Source of the DNA: Alphaproteobacteria bacterium
GTDB lineage: Bacteria; Pseudomonadota; Alphaproteobacteria; TMED109
Length of the DNA: 64,000 nt
Direction of reading: 5' to 3'
Assembly (NCBI GenBank): GCA_022825705.1
Contig: JAJDWH010000032.1
Location: 62,001-126,000 of the forward strand
The stretch's first letter is position 1. Every line of letters begins with the position of its first letter. Both the position numbers and the translations under genes were made by a program. The notes below the pieces were generated by a model, which ran no database searches, was not told where the DNA came from, and saw only the letters and a program-made list of their open reading frames with translations. Below are positions 16,351 to 24,756 of the stretch, one piece after another.

Positions 16351-19295
16351 TGCGCGACGCGAGGCCCGAGCACACATCGATCGCCGAGCTCGCTGCTCGC
16401 TCCGGCACGTCCGTGCCTTGCGCCGGCAACCTGCCGGTGCGACTCGACGATCCGGATAGTGTCTGGTTCATCGATCAGGGCGCCGTCAACCTGTTCCTGG
16501 TCGAATTCAAGGACGGAGTGGAGCGGGCGGCACCGCAGCATCTGCTTCGCTGCGAAACGGGCAGATTGCTGCCGGGTGTTGCTCCGGACGAAGAAGACGC
16601 GAACGAGAAGGACACGTCGCTCAGCCTCATTGCCAAGGGATCGCCAGGTACCCTTCTGAAACGCCTGCCGGCGTCCTTGCTGTCGGAGGTGCATCCAGCA
16701 GAACTGGCCAAACAGACTGATACCTGGCTCACCGCCGTAACCGACACGCTTTCGCGCTTTGCCAGCCGCCTTCCGCGTCCGACCGCGCTGGCTGAACCTG
16801 GTCTGACCCAGACCCTGGCACCGTGCACGCTGTCCGTGCGTCGCGGCGTGGTGTGGGTTTCCCAACCGTCCCGTGGTGTCAGCCTGTACATGGATATGGT
16901 CGACCAGGCTGAACTTGCCGACGCCGGGGGCCCCCATGAGGCAGTGATACCGTTGACGCGGACGAGCTGGCTCACCTTGCTCGACGAGGCGACACTCGCG
17001 GGCAAATCCACTGAAACGCTGGCACAGCAAGGGGCGCTGCTGCCGGCGCTTGCCTCATTTCATACGGTCGCCTTCAACCTGGAACGCCTGAACCGCCGGC
17101 TGGCCGTGGTCGATGACGCGACCCGGGCGGGCGCGCGGACGAGGTGCGGGCGCACGGCCGAGGCGGCGGCCCGACGGCGGCTTTTCAACATCTACGACCG
17201 GCCGATCGACCGGGATGCAGATGTCGCGGACACGGCGCTGGCAGATGCCCTGAAGATCATCGGCCGCCATCAAGGAATCGATTTTCGGATCCCGGTACGC
17301 TCCACGCTGTCCGATTCTCCGGTGGGTCTCGTTGATGTCCTCGATGCGTCGGGCGTACGGGCCCGGCGCGTGCGCTTGGAACCCGGGGGCAACTGGTGGC
17401 GCGGCGATAGCAATGCGCTGCTGGCATTCCGTGCGAACGACGGTCAGCCCGTTGCGCTGCTCCCCGGAATGTTCGGGCGCTACCGGGAGTTCGACCCAGT
17501 GAGCAAGCGCAGTATCCGTGTGACGGCGGATCGGGCCGGCGCGCTCAAGAAGGAAGCCTGGATGTTCTATCGGCCGCTCCCGGCCCGGAACGTGAAACTA
17601 GGAGACCTGCTGAGAATCGCCCTGCATGGATCGGCCGGGGATCTGGCTCGGCTGGTGATCGCCGGGCTGCCCGGCGGGCTGATCAAACTGCTGCCGGCGC
17701 TCGCACTCGGGTTTGTGGCGAATCACATTGTGGCGGGCGGAAGCGCCGGAGTGCTCTACGCCGTGGCCGCGACGCTGGCAGGCTTCGGCCTGTTCGGCGC
17801 ACTGCTGCACCTTCTACAAAGCACAGCAATGATGCGGCTGGAGGGACGCTCGGCGTCGCGGGTCGAGGCGGCCTTCTGGGACCGCCTCATGCGACTTCCG
17901 TCGGGCATTCTGCGCCGTCATCCAGCTGGCGATCTGGCCATGTCGGGAATGACATTCCAAAGTCTTCGCGACGGGTTGCAAGGGGCCGTCGCCGACAGCC
18001 TGCTGTCGGTCGTTTTTCTGCTGCCGGTGTTCGGTGTCATCTTTTTCTACGATGCCACGTTGGGAGTCATCACCCTTGCATTCAGCCTGGGCTCGCTGCT
18101 GGTGACCGCAGCCCTCGGGCTGCGCCAGATTTCACCGTACGGGCGCATGATCGCCGCAGCCCGCGGCGTGGCGGGCCGGCTGTTCCAGATCGTGGGCGGT
18201 ATCGTCAAGCTGCGCGTGGAAAGCGCGGAAGGATCGGCCTACGCCATCTGGGCGCGGGACTATCGTGAACAGAAGCGCGCCGAACTGGAACTGGGCGCGC
18301 TCGAAGCGCATTCGCGTGCATTTGCAGCCGCGCTCCCCTTCCTCGCCGGCGGAGTACTGCTGTTCGCGGTGGTCATCGTGAGCGACCGGAACGTTCCGGT
18401 CGGCGATTTCCTCGTTGTCTACACCGTCTTCATCGCATTCCAGTCGGCGATCGCCCGGCTCGGCGAGTCGTTCGGCACTGTTGCTGCCATGCTGCCGGCG
18501 TTCAAACAGATGCGCCCGTTGCTCGCCGCGGTTCCGGAAACCGACGTCGAGGGAGAGCCGGTCAACCGATTGGGCGGCGAAATTCTGTTCGACCGCATTT
18601 CGTTCCGATACGAGCCTGACGGCCCGTTGATTCTCGACGATGTGACAATTCACGCCAGGCCCGGCGAATTCATCGCGATCGCCGGCGAGTCCGGCGCCGG
18701 CAAGAGCACCCTGTTCCGGCTCGCGCTTGGAATCGACAGGCCCACCGCTGGCGCGGTGTATTACGACGGGCGTGATCTGCGGCACCTGAACCTGAAACAG
18801 GTGCGCCGGAAAATTGGTGCCGTGCCGCAGTCGGTCGGACTGCATCCACAGGATCTTTGGGACAACCTGGTCGGTCACCACGAAGAAGTCGGGACCAAGG
18901 AAGTATGGGCGGCGGTCCGAATTGCCGGAATCGAAGACGAGATCAAGGGCATGCCCATGGGCATGATGACCATGGTCGGTACCAGCGGGGCGGTGTTGTC
19001 GGGTGGGGAAAGTCAGCGCGTCACGATCGCGCGCTCGGTGATCGGCAGCCCGCGCATCATGCTGTTTGACGAGGCAACCAACTGGCTTGACAACGAAAGT
19101 CAGGCCGAGGTGATGCGCAACCTGACCGCTCTGACTTCGACCCGGGTGGTTATCGCCCATCGCCTGTCCACGTTGGAGCAGGCGGACCGCATTTACGTCT
19201 TGCAGGCCGGAAAAGTTGTCCAGAGCGGCTCCTTCAGGGGACTCATGGAGACCGACGGGGTCTTCAGGGAACTGGTCAAGCGGCAGATCGCTTGA
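16350..19295 (+). CDS. NHLP-type second ABC exporter (permease/ATPase with large N-terminal domain)
   Basis: A 981-aa ABC protein of the NHLM ABC2 type. The first 400 or so residues are soluble and start with a cyclic-nucleotide-binding-like stretch, VWFIDQGAVNLFLVEF; then come the membrane domain (LARLVIAGLPGGLIKLLPAL onwards) and an ATPase with Walker A GESGAGKST, signature VLSGGESQRVTIARSV and Walker B IMLFDEATNWLD. It has no C39 peptidase, so it probably partners the preceding exporter. The frame is open upstream to 16185, inside the previous gene, but ATG 16350 overlaps that gene's stop and is preferred. Role by family: secretion of NHLP-leader peptides; the job of the N-terminal domain is not established. 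Confidence 0.92.
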   Translation: MRDARPEHTSIAELAARSGTSVPCAGNLPVRLDDPDSVWFIDQGAVNLFLVEFKDGVERAAPQHLLRCETGRLLPGVAPDEEDANEKDTSLSLIAKGSPGTLLKRLPASLLSEVHPAELAKQTDTWLTAVTDTLSRFASRLPRPTALAEPGLTQTLAPCTLSVRRGVVWVSQPSRGVSLYMDMVDQAELADAGGPHEAVIPLTRTSWLTLLDEATLAGKSTETLAQQGALLPALASFHTVAFNLERLNRRLAVVDDATRAGARTRCGRTAEAAARRRLFNIYDRPIDRDADVADTALADALKIIGRHQGIDFRIPVRSTLSDSPVGLVDVLDASGVRARRVRLEPGGNWWRGDSNALLAFRANDGQPVALLPGMFGRYREFDPVSKRSIRVTADRAGALKKEAWMFYRPLPARNVKLGDLLRIALHGSAGDLARLVIAGLPGGLIKLLPALALGFVANHIVAGGSAGVLYAVAATLAGFGLFGALLHLLQSTAMMRLEGRSASRVEAAFWDRLMRLPSGILRRHPAGDLAMSGMTFQSLRDGLQGAVADSLLSVVFLLPVFGVIFFYDATLGVITLAFSLGSLLVTAALGLRQISPYGRMIAAARGVAGRLFQIVGGIVKLRVESAEGSAYAIWARDYREQKRAELELGALEAHSRAFAAALPFLAGGVLLFAVVIVSDRNVPVGDFLVVYTVFIAFQSAIARLGESFGTVAAMLPAFKQMRPLLAAVPETDVEGEPVNRLGGEILFDRISFRYEPDGPLILDDVTIHARPGEFIAIAGESGAGKSTLFRLALGIDRPTAGAVYYDGRDLRHLNLKQVRRKIGAVPQSVGLHPQDLWDNLVGHHEEVGTKEVWAAVRIAGIEDEIKGMPMGMMTMVGTSGAVLSGGESQRVTIARSVIGSPRIMLFDEATNWLDNESQAEVMRNLTALTSTRVVIAHRLSTLEQADRIYVLQAGKVVQSGSFRGLMETDGVFRELVKRQIA

Positions 19296-19385
19296 TCCGA
19301 TTCCGCAGACTGGCTGGGAGGGCCGTATCAGACTGGTGACCGCGCAATCGACACTCTCCCGGGTCCGGGACCGTGGGGTGCAGCA

Positions 19386-20687
19386 ATGAAGAATCCCGTT
19401 GACGCGGCAAAATTCCTTGTCTCGAGAGCCGGCGAAGACAGTGACTTTCGCGAACGTCTTCTGGCGAAACCGAAAGCAACCATCGAGCAGGAATTCGGCG
19501 TAACGCTGGCCGAAGATCATGCGATTCATGTGCACCAAGAAACCGACGCCACGACGCACGTGGTGCTGCCGCCGCGTAGCAAGCTCAGCGAGGCCGAACG
19601 GAAGGAGGCGTTGACTGGAGCTGCGTCACTCGAGTTTCTCAAGCGGACGATGCACGACCCTGCACCTCCGTTTCGCCCACCTGCCCTGAAACCAACGCCT
19701 GCCCAAGCGGGCACGCTATCGCCCGAGGCCCTGGCGACAGCCGGCAGAGAAAGCATCCGCCGCGGCCTCGTGTTCCTGGAATCGACCATCGACGATCGCG
19801 GGGCCTGGCACTGCATCCGGTTCAACGTAGCCGACCCTGACATTCCGCGGCACTTCGAAAGGCCTCCCTTTATTTCCGCACTCTGTGTACTCGCCCTGGA
19901 AAGTTCGGATGAAGCGCGGGCCAAGACCATCTGCACCAGCACAAAAGCCTATCTTGTCAATACCATTGAACATCCTGGGTTCTGGCGATACTACCGGCAT
20001 CTTCCCCAGGACCTTGACAGCACCACGCTCTGCTCGCTTGTCATCGGCACTCATCCGTGGATGGTGCTGGGGAGGAACGTCCCGGGGATGTTGGCGAATC
20101 GTGACCGGCAAGGCCGTTTCATGACGTGGGTGCTCGCGGAGGATCAGCCCGATGTCGTGTCGACCTTCCGTATCGAAGCGGACCCGGTCGTCAATGCGAA
20201 TGTCATTGCCTACCTCGGTGACCACCCCGAAACCGAAGATGCCCAGCGGTGGTTGGAAGCCCTGGTTTCCGAGGACGCGCTTGAGGGTTCATCCAAATGG
20301 TATCCGGACACAGTTGCGATCCACTACGCGATCACCCGCGCCATGGTTCGCGCATATCCCGTCCTTGATCAATTGCGCCCAATCCTCGCGGGCCAGATTC
20401 GGAGCCTGCGTGATGACAGGGGCGAATTTGACAACATCCTGCAGACCGCCCAGGCGGTGTCGGCGCTCTACAACATCGGAGAACTTGAGGCCGTTGACGC
20501 GAGCCGCCAGATGGAACGGCTACTGAACTCGCAGCAAGAGGACGGCAGCTGGCCGGAACTTCTTGCTTTTGGCGACCAGTCGCTGCAATGGGGTGTGGTG
20601 GGGCAGATCGGACATGGTTCCGAAGCCGTGACCACCGCGTTTTGCATCGAAGCTCTGGAGCGCCTCGTCCAAGTCCTGAGAGGCTGA
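19386..20687 (+). CDS. NHLP leader domain fused to a terpenoid-cyclase-like alpha/alpha-toroid domain
   Basis: A 433-aa two-part protein. Residues 1-75 are an NHLP (nitrile hydratase alpha-like) leader: DFRERLLAKPKATIEQEFGV then HVHQETDATTHVVLPP, matching the precursor at 24502 in about half of positions by eye. A Pro-rich linker (about 90-115) leads to a helical-repeat domain like squalene cyclases and protein prenyltransferases, with RRGLVFLESTIDDRGAWHC, a QW-type motif QQEDGSWPEL and the final helix EAVTTAFCIEALERL. The DxDD acid of squalene-hopene cyclases is not obvious. No signal or TM segment. It sits 90 bp after the ABC genes with GGGGTG ahead of the ATG. Function unknown: it might modify the precursor, or be a decoy or chaperone using the same recognition surface. 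Confidence 0.82.
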   Translation: MKNPVDAAKFLVSRAGEDSDFRERLLAKPKATIEQEFGVTLAEDHAIHVHQETDATTHVVLPPRSKLSEAERKEALTGAASLEFLKRTMHDPAPPFRPPALKPTPAQAGTLSPEALATAGRESIRRGLVFLESTIDDRGAWHCIRFNVADPDIPRHFERPPFISALCVLALESSDEARAKTICTSTKAYLVNTIEHPGFWRYYRHLPQDLDSTTLCSLVIGTHPWMVLGRNVPGMLANRDRQGRFMTWVLAEDQPDVVSTFRIEADPVVNANVIAYLGDHPETEDAQRWLEALVSEDALEGSSKWYPDTVAIHYAITRAMVRAYPVLDQLRPILAGQIRSLRDDRGEFDNILQTAQAVSALYNIGELEAVDASRQMERLLNSQQEDGSWPELLAFGDQSLQWGVVGQIGHGSEAVTTAFCIEALERLVQVLRG

Positions 20688-20763
20688 CAGGCAGACGGGT
20701 TACTGCCCCCGGTGGTACCATGACGTTCCGCGTCAGGGACTGGTACGCCGTCAGAGGAGCTGT

Positions 20764-20841
20764 ATGCCGCAACTCGCATCCGCACGTGGAGCCTTGGGCT
20801 GGGTCGAGGCTGACATCGTGCCGGGTTCAGCGGTTGACTAG
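20764..20841 (+). CDS. possible 25-aa small ORF ahead of the YcaO gene
   Basis: ATG 20764 is preceded by GAGGAG four bases away and encodes MPQLASARGALGWVEADIVP plus five residues, ending in TAG 42 bp before the YcaO start. It has no NHLP leader and no Cys, so it is not a second azoline precursor. The ribosome binding site is good for this locus, but the reading frame is very short and may be chance or a translational coupling device. Confidence 0.25.
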   Translation: MPQLASARGALGWVEADIVPGSAVD

Positions 20842-20882
20842 TTCGCGACGCGGGCCCTCTCCGGGAGCTGCGCGTTCATTGC

Positions 20883-23243
20883 GTGCGCCTGAAGGTGCCG
20901 GCTAACCCTGCGCAGAAGTCCCGGGTGCAGGCGCAGACCGACCGGAATTCCCGGCGCGGGATACTGATCAGGGCGACTCCCGAGGATCAGGGCCTCGTCA
21001 CACTGCCTGCGCTCACCCCACACCTCCGGTTTCACGACGTCAACGAACAGCAGATGCTGCTAGTTTCCGAGTCATTCAATACGTTGCTGCACGGCAAGCT
21101 GTACGGAGATCTGCTGCCGTTGCTCGACGGACAGCATTCACACGACGAGATCGCCGCGGCTCTCGAGGGCCGCCATGCCTCGGCCGACGTTCTCGCGGCC
21201 ATCGTCTCGCTCTCGGGCAGGGGCTATGTCGTCTCCGCCGACCACAGCATGGAGCAGTCCAGGGCGGCCTACTGGTCGTCGGTTGGCGCGACGCCACGCT
21301 GGGTCGAACAACGGTTGGCAGAATCGCGCATTTCGGTGGTCGGCGACCGGGGCCGGCTGGCCGGACACCTGCACGACTCTGGCGCCAGGGTGGGAACTGA
21401 CGACCCTGAGCTGACCGTTGTGGTCTGTGAAGATTATCTCGAGGAAGAGCTTGCCGACGTCAATCAGCGTCAGCTTGAGCTCGGCGCTTCCTGGATGCTG
21501 GCGAGACCGCGCGGCATCCAGCCGCTGCTCGGCCCCGTCTTTCGCTCGGATGCAGCGGGAGCTTGCTGGGCCTGCCTCAGCTACCGCCTGCGCAGCCACC
21601 AGGAGGTGCACAGTTTTCTCCGTAACTTTGCGGGCGAGGGGGCTGCCTTCAAGCCGTTCGCGGCGGAGCCGGCGGTGCTCGAAGCGCTCTACCGGCTGAT
21701 CGCGGCTGAGATTGTCAAATGGGTGGTGCTCGCTGAGGCCGCCCCCATACACGAACACGCGATCGCAGTAGACGTCGGTACGTTGGCCAGCTCTCGGCAT
21801 CGGGTCGTACGACGGCCACAGTGTCAGGCATGCGGCGACCGAGCGCTGCATCGCCCGGATCGACCGCCGGTTCCGCTCTCTCTGAAGGCGAGTCCCAAAG
21901 CGCATCGCAACAGCGGCGGTGCGCGCACCGTGGCACCGGAAGTCACCTTGGCCAAGTACCGCCACTTGGTGAGTCCGATCAGTGGTGTCGTGACGTGGCT
22001 GTCACCCACCACCGATGAGACTGATTCCTGGCTGCACGTCCACTGGGCCGGCAGCAATCTCGGGATGAGAACCCGAAGCTTGAGCTCTCTCAGGCGAAGT
22101 TTGCGGAGCAAGAGTGCGGGGAAGGGCAGCACAAGAGAGCAATCCGAGGTCAGCGCGCTCTGCGAGGCGATCGAGCGCTATTCAGGTGCCCTTCACAGTG
22201 ACGAGATCCGTGTGCGCAAGCCATTCGTCGAGTTCGCCGGGAGTGAAGAGGCAATCCATCCCAACGATGTGCAGCTGTTCAGTGACGATCAGCTGAATAA
22301 CGCCAAGAGCATCAACGCAAAGGGACACCCGTACAACATCGTCCCGCCGCGGCTCGCACCCGACACCGAAATCGACTGGACTCCAGTGTGGTCGCTTACG
22401 CGGGGGCGGCACCGGTATCTGCCGACGTCAATGCTCTACAGCATGCCCGCCGAACAGCGCGGTCCGGCCGATCTGATTGCCGATTCCAACGGCTGTGCCG
22501 CCGGAAACACGCTGGAAGAGGCCATCCTGCAAGGATTCTACGAACTGGTCGAGCGCGATGCCTTTGCCATCTGGTGGTACAACCGGTTACACGTGCCCGC
22601 GGTTGACCTTGCCAGCTTCGACGACGGCTACCTGGCCTCTGCCGTTGATTACTACGGCCGCCGAGAACGGGAACTGTGGATGCTCGACGTCACCTCCGAT
22701 ATCGGCATTCCCACCTTTGTCGCGCTTTCGCGCAGCCCGGACGCTCAGACCGAGGACATCATTTATGGTGCCGGCGCCCATGCTGACCCGCGGTTGGCGG
22801 CACTGCGGGCAGTCTGCGAATTAAATCAGTGTCTTAGTTGGCTGCCGCAGCCCGGAAGTAGTGACGGTCGGCCAATGATTGATGATCCGCTGGCGCTTTG
22901 GTGGTGGAAGACCGCTCGACTCGCCGATTGCTCCTGGCTAGCGCCATCGCCGGACGAGCCGCCCCGCAGGGCGTCACACTACCCTGCGATCGAATCGACG
23001 GACACACGGGACGACGTGGAATACTGTCGCGCACTCGCCGAAGCCAGGGGCATGGACTTCCTGGTGCTGGACCAGACTCGGCCCGACGTCGGCATGCCGG
23101 TAGCGCGGGTCATCGTGCCGGGCATGCGTCACTTTTGGGCAAGATTCGCGCCGGGGCGGCTGTACGACGTGCCGGTCAGGATGGGGCATCGTAAGTTCCC
23201 CGTCACTGAAGCAGACGTCAATCCGGCACCTGTTATCGCGTGA
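20883..23243 (+). CDS. fused TOMM leader-binding/E1-like protein and YcaO azoline-forming cyclodehydratase
   Basis: A 786-aa enzyme expected to turn Cys (or Ser/Thr) residues of the precursor into azolines using ATP. The N-terminal part (about 38-350) is the leader-peptide-binding, E1-like partner domain: LTPHLRFHDV, YGDLLPLLDGQHSHDEIAAAL, and two CxxC pairs (C228/C231 and C314/C317) forming the usual zinc tetrad. The YcaO part (about 355-786) keeps the ATP-binding acids in SALCEAIERYSG, ILQGFYELVERDAF and AALRAVCELNQ, and ends NPAPVIA, a relaxed form of the Pro-rich C-terminus of TOMM YcaO proteins. GTG start 195 bp after the toroid gene; the next gene starts 9 bp downstream. No SagB-type dehydrogenase is seen nearby. 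Confidence 0.93.
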   Translation: MRLKVPANPAQKSRVQAQTDRNSRRGILIRATPEDQGLVTLPALTPHLRFHDVNEQQMLLVSESFNTLLHGKLYGDLLPLLDGQHSHDEIAAALEGRHASADVLAAIVSLSGRGYVVSADHSMEQSRAAYWSSVGATPRWVEQRLAESRISVVGDRGRLAGHLHDSGARVGTDDPELTVVVCEDYLEEELADVNQRQLELGASWMLARPRGIQPLLGPVFRSDAAGACWACLSYRLRSHQEVHSFLRNFAGEGAAFKPFAAEPAVLEALYRLIAAEIVKWVVLAEAAPIHEHAIAVDVGTLASSRHRVVRRPQCQACGDRALHRPDRPPVPLSLKASPKAHRNSGGARTVAPEVTLAKYRHLVSPISGVVTWLSPTTDETDSWLHVHWAGSNLGMRTRSLSSLRRSLRSKSAGKGSTREQSEVSALCEAIERYSGALHSDEIRVRKPFVEFAGSEEAIHPNDVQLFSDDQLNNAKSINAKGHPYNIVPPRLAPDTEIDWTPVWSLTRGRHRYLPTSMLYSMPAEQRGPADLIADSNGCAAGNTLEEAILQGFYELVERDAFAIWWYNRLHVPAVDLASFDDGYLASAVDYYGRRERELWMLDVTSDIGIPTFVALSRSPDAQTEDIIYGAGAHADPRLAALRAVCELNQCLSWLPQPGSSDGRPMIDDPLALWWWKTARLADCSWLAPSPDEPPRRASHYPAIESTDTRDDVEYCRALAEARGMDFLVLDQTRPDVGMPVARVIVPGMRHFWARFAPGRLYDVPVRMGHRKFPVTEADVNPAPVIA

Positions 23244-23252
23244 CGAGACGGC

Positions 23253-24371
23253 ATGGATATTGACGAAGCAGTCGCACTTACCCAGGACCGCCTCGCCGAA
23301 GAGGGTGGCAGCATGGGTGACTTGCTCGGTCACTTTCGAAATGGAGTTTCGCCGACGCTTGTCGGTGACCCGGAATGGGAGCGCATACTTGAATGCGCCG
23401 GGAATCTTCCGATCACCATGGGCGCGCTTCCGTTCGGCTTTGAACTGCCGCTGCACACACCGAGGCCGGAGGCGGATTTCGGCGTTTCCTTGGCGAGCGG
23501 CACCAGAACGGCTGAGTTTTTCCTCGAGCGGGCGCGGACCGACAGGACCGACGAGACCGCGACCGCGATTGCGCGGTTGTTCAGGCAAATCGAGACAGAG
23601 AACTCGCCTTTGCGTGAAATTGTGGGCCGAAAGTTGATGCTGGAATATGACATCGGCTCGGCCGGGGAGGGGGAGGGCGAGTATCCGGGCATGTTCCTGC
23701 GGCCCGGAGCGCGACCGATCATCGGTGCCCGTGGCCAGGCGGACGACGTCGGCATGGTGGTGGACGCCCTTGTGTCCTGTGCAGGCTGGGAGCGGAACGA
23801 TTCCGAACGCGAGAATGTCGAGCGCGTTTACTTGGCGCAGCCACCGGGAACGCGCATGGATTCGTTCGGGGTATTTCCGTCTCGTTCACGAGCCATCCGC
23901 TTGGCCATCATGGGCTTCGAAGCGCAGCAGGACCTCTGTTCGTATCTCGCAGGCACGGGTTGGCCGGGCCAGATCCCGGCCGTCGAATCCGTGATGTCCC
24001 GATTCGCGCGGCGCGCGAACGTCGCAAGGGCAGGGGTGAACGTTGACGTTCAGGAAGACGGTCTCGGTGCAACGCTTGGCCTGACGTTCATGGTCAAGCA
24101 GCGGTACACAAGAGACGCACGTTATTGGTTGGACGGCCCGGGTGATTGGGATCCGTTTCTGGCGGCATTAGACCACGAGGATCTGGTCGTTCCGGAGAAG
24201 GTCGCGGCGCTTGCGGGCTGGGTCTCGAGACCGAAGCCGCTTTTCGCGAAGTCTGGGCGTTATTGGCTCCTGCGCGGCATCCACCACGTCAAGCTGGTCA
24301 TATCCGGAAACGGGCTACGAGAAGCCAAAGCCTACGTGTTCATGGTGCTGTCCGGAGCGGCCACCTCCTGA
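23253..24371 (+). CDS. unrecognised RiPP-cluster protein, 372 aa
   Basis: Not assigned to a family by me. It starts nine bases after the YcaO stop, so it is almost certainly in the same operon. The sequence is soluble-looking, with no signal peptide or TM helix. Notable stretches are ITMGALPFGFELPLHTPRPE, FRQIETENSPLREIVGRKLM, LEYDIGSAGEGEGEYPGMFL, SRSRAIRLAIMGF, and a C-terminal IHHVKLVISGNGLREAKAYV. It has several evenly spaced aromatic/charged strands and a conserved-looking late His-His-Lys. An ABBA-type prenyltransferase fold was considered because of the strand pattern, but no signature is secure. A tailoring enzyme or substrate-handling protein are both open. Confidence 0.7.
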   Translation: MDIDEAVALTQDRLAEEGGSMGDLLGHFRNGVSPTLVGDPEWERILECAGNLPITMGALPFGFELPLHTPRPEADFGVSLASGTRTAEFFLERARTDRTDETATAIARLFRQIETENSPLREIVGRKLMLEYDIGSAGEGEGEYPGMFLRPGARPIIGARGQADDVGMVVDALVSCAGWERNDSERENVERVYLAQPPGTRMDSFGVFPSRSRAIRLAIMGFEAQQDLCSYLAGTGWPGQIPAVESVMSRFARRANVARAGVNVDVQEDGLGATLGLTFMVKQRYTRDARYWLDGPGDWDPFLAALDHEDLVVPEKVAALAGWVSRPKPLFAKSGRYWLLRGIHHVKLVISGNGLREAKAYVFMVLSGAATS

Positions 24372-24385
24372 CAGCGGCGTTCAGC

Positions 24386-24412
24386 GGGCGTGCCCAACCA
24401 TCAGGCGCGCCC
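24386..24412. repeat. inverted repeat between convergent RiPP genes (possible terminator)
   Basis: Arms GGGCGTGCC (24386-24394) and GGCGCGCCC (24404-24412) pair over 9 bp with one wobble around a 9-nt loop. It lies between the last rightward gene and the leftward precursor gene. No T-run follows on either strand, so intrinsic termination is uncertain. Confidence 0.35.
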
Positions 24413-24501
24413 GCCCGGGGAAGGAAAGTGAGTCGAAGCCACGCCGAAACGTGGTTTCGATCAACCCGGAACCTTGACCGCCCGCCCGCCGGTTTCGGAG
24501 A

Positions 24502-24753
24502 TTACCAGCAGCAACAAAGACCAGCCGAAATAGCTTCGAGTTGCTCCTCGGTGATGTTGGGATCTGGCGGTAGCGCGACATGCACGGTCTGCATGTCACT
24601 TTCATGCACTTTGATATTCATGGACTCAGGTATTGTGATACCTAATTCCTCGCTAATGGTACTCTTGGGATTCGCCAGAAGCTGTTGTCTGAATTCAGGG
24701 TCCAATGAGGACTTCTCAACAATTTGCTTCAGCATGTCATCGCCGCTACGCAT
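24502..24753 (-). CDS. NHLP-leader RiPP precursor with LCCCW core
   Basis: An 83-aa precursor. The leader has the nitrile-hydratase-alpha-like pattern DPEFRQQLLANPKSTISEEL, then IKVHESDMQTVHVALPPDPN and ITEEQLEAISAG. The predicted cleavage follows Ala77-Gly78, a double-Gly-type site for the C39 exporter at 14140, leaving Leu79-Cys80-Cys81-Cys82-Trp83. Three adjacent Cys are natural substrates for the YcaO cyclodehydratase at 20883. ATG 24753 is chosen over GTG 24756 because AGGAG sits 6 nt before the ATG. It is transcribed convergently with the operon, from its own promoter. Local composition upstream is distinctly more AT-rich than the rest. No other Cys-containing precursor was found. Confidence 0.87.
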   Translation of the reverse strand: MRSGDDMLKQIVEKSSLDPEFRQQLLANPKSTISEELGITIPESMNIKVHESDMQTVHVALPPDPNITEEQLEAISAGLCCCW

Positions 24754-24756
24754 CAC

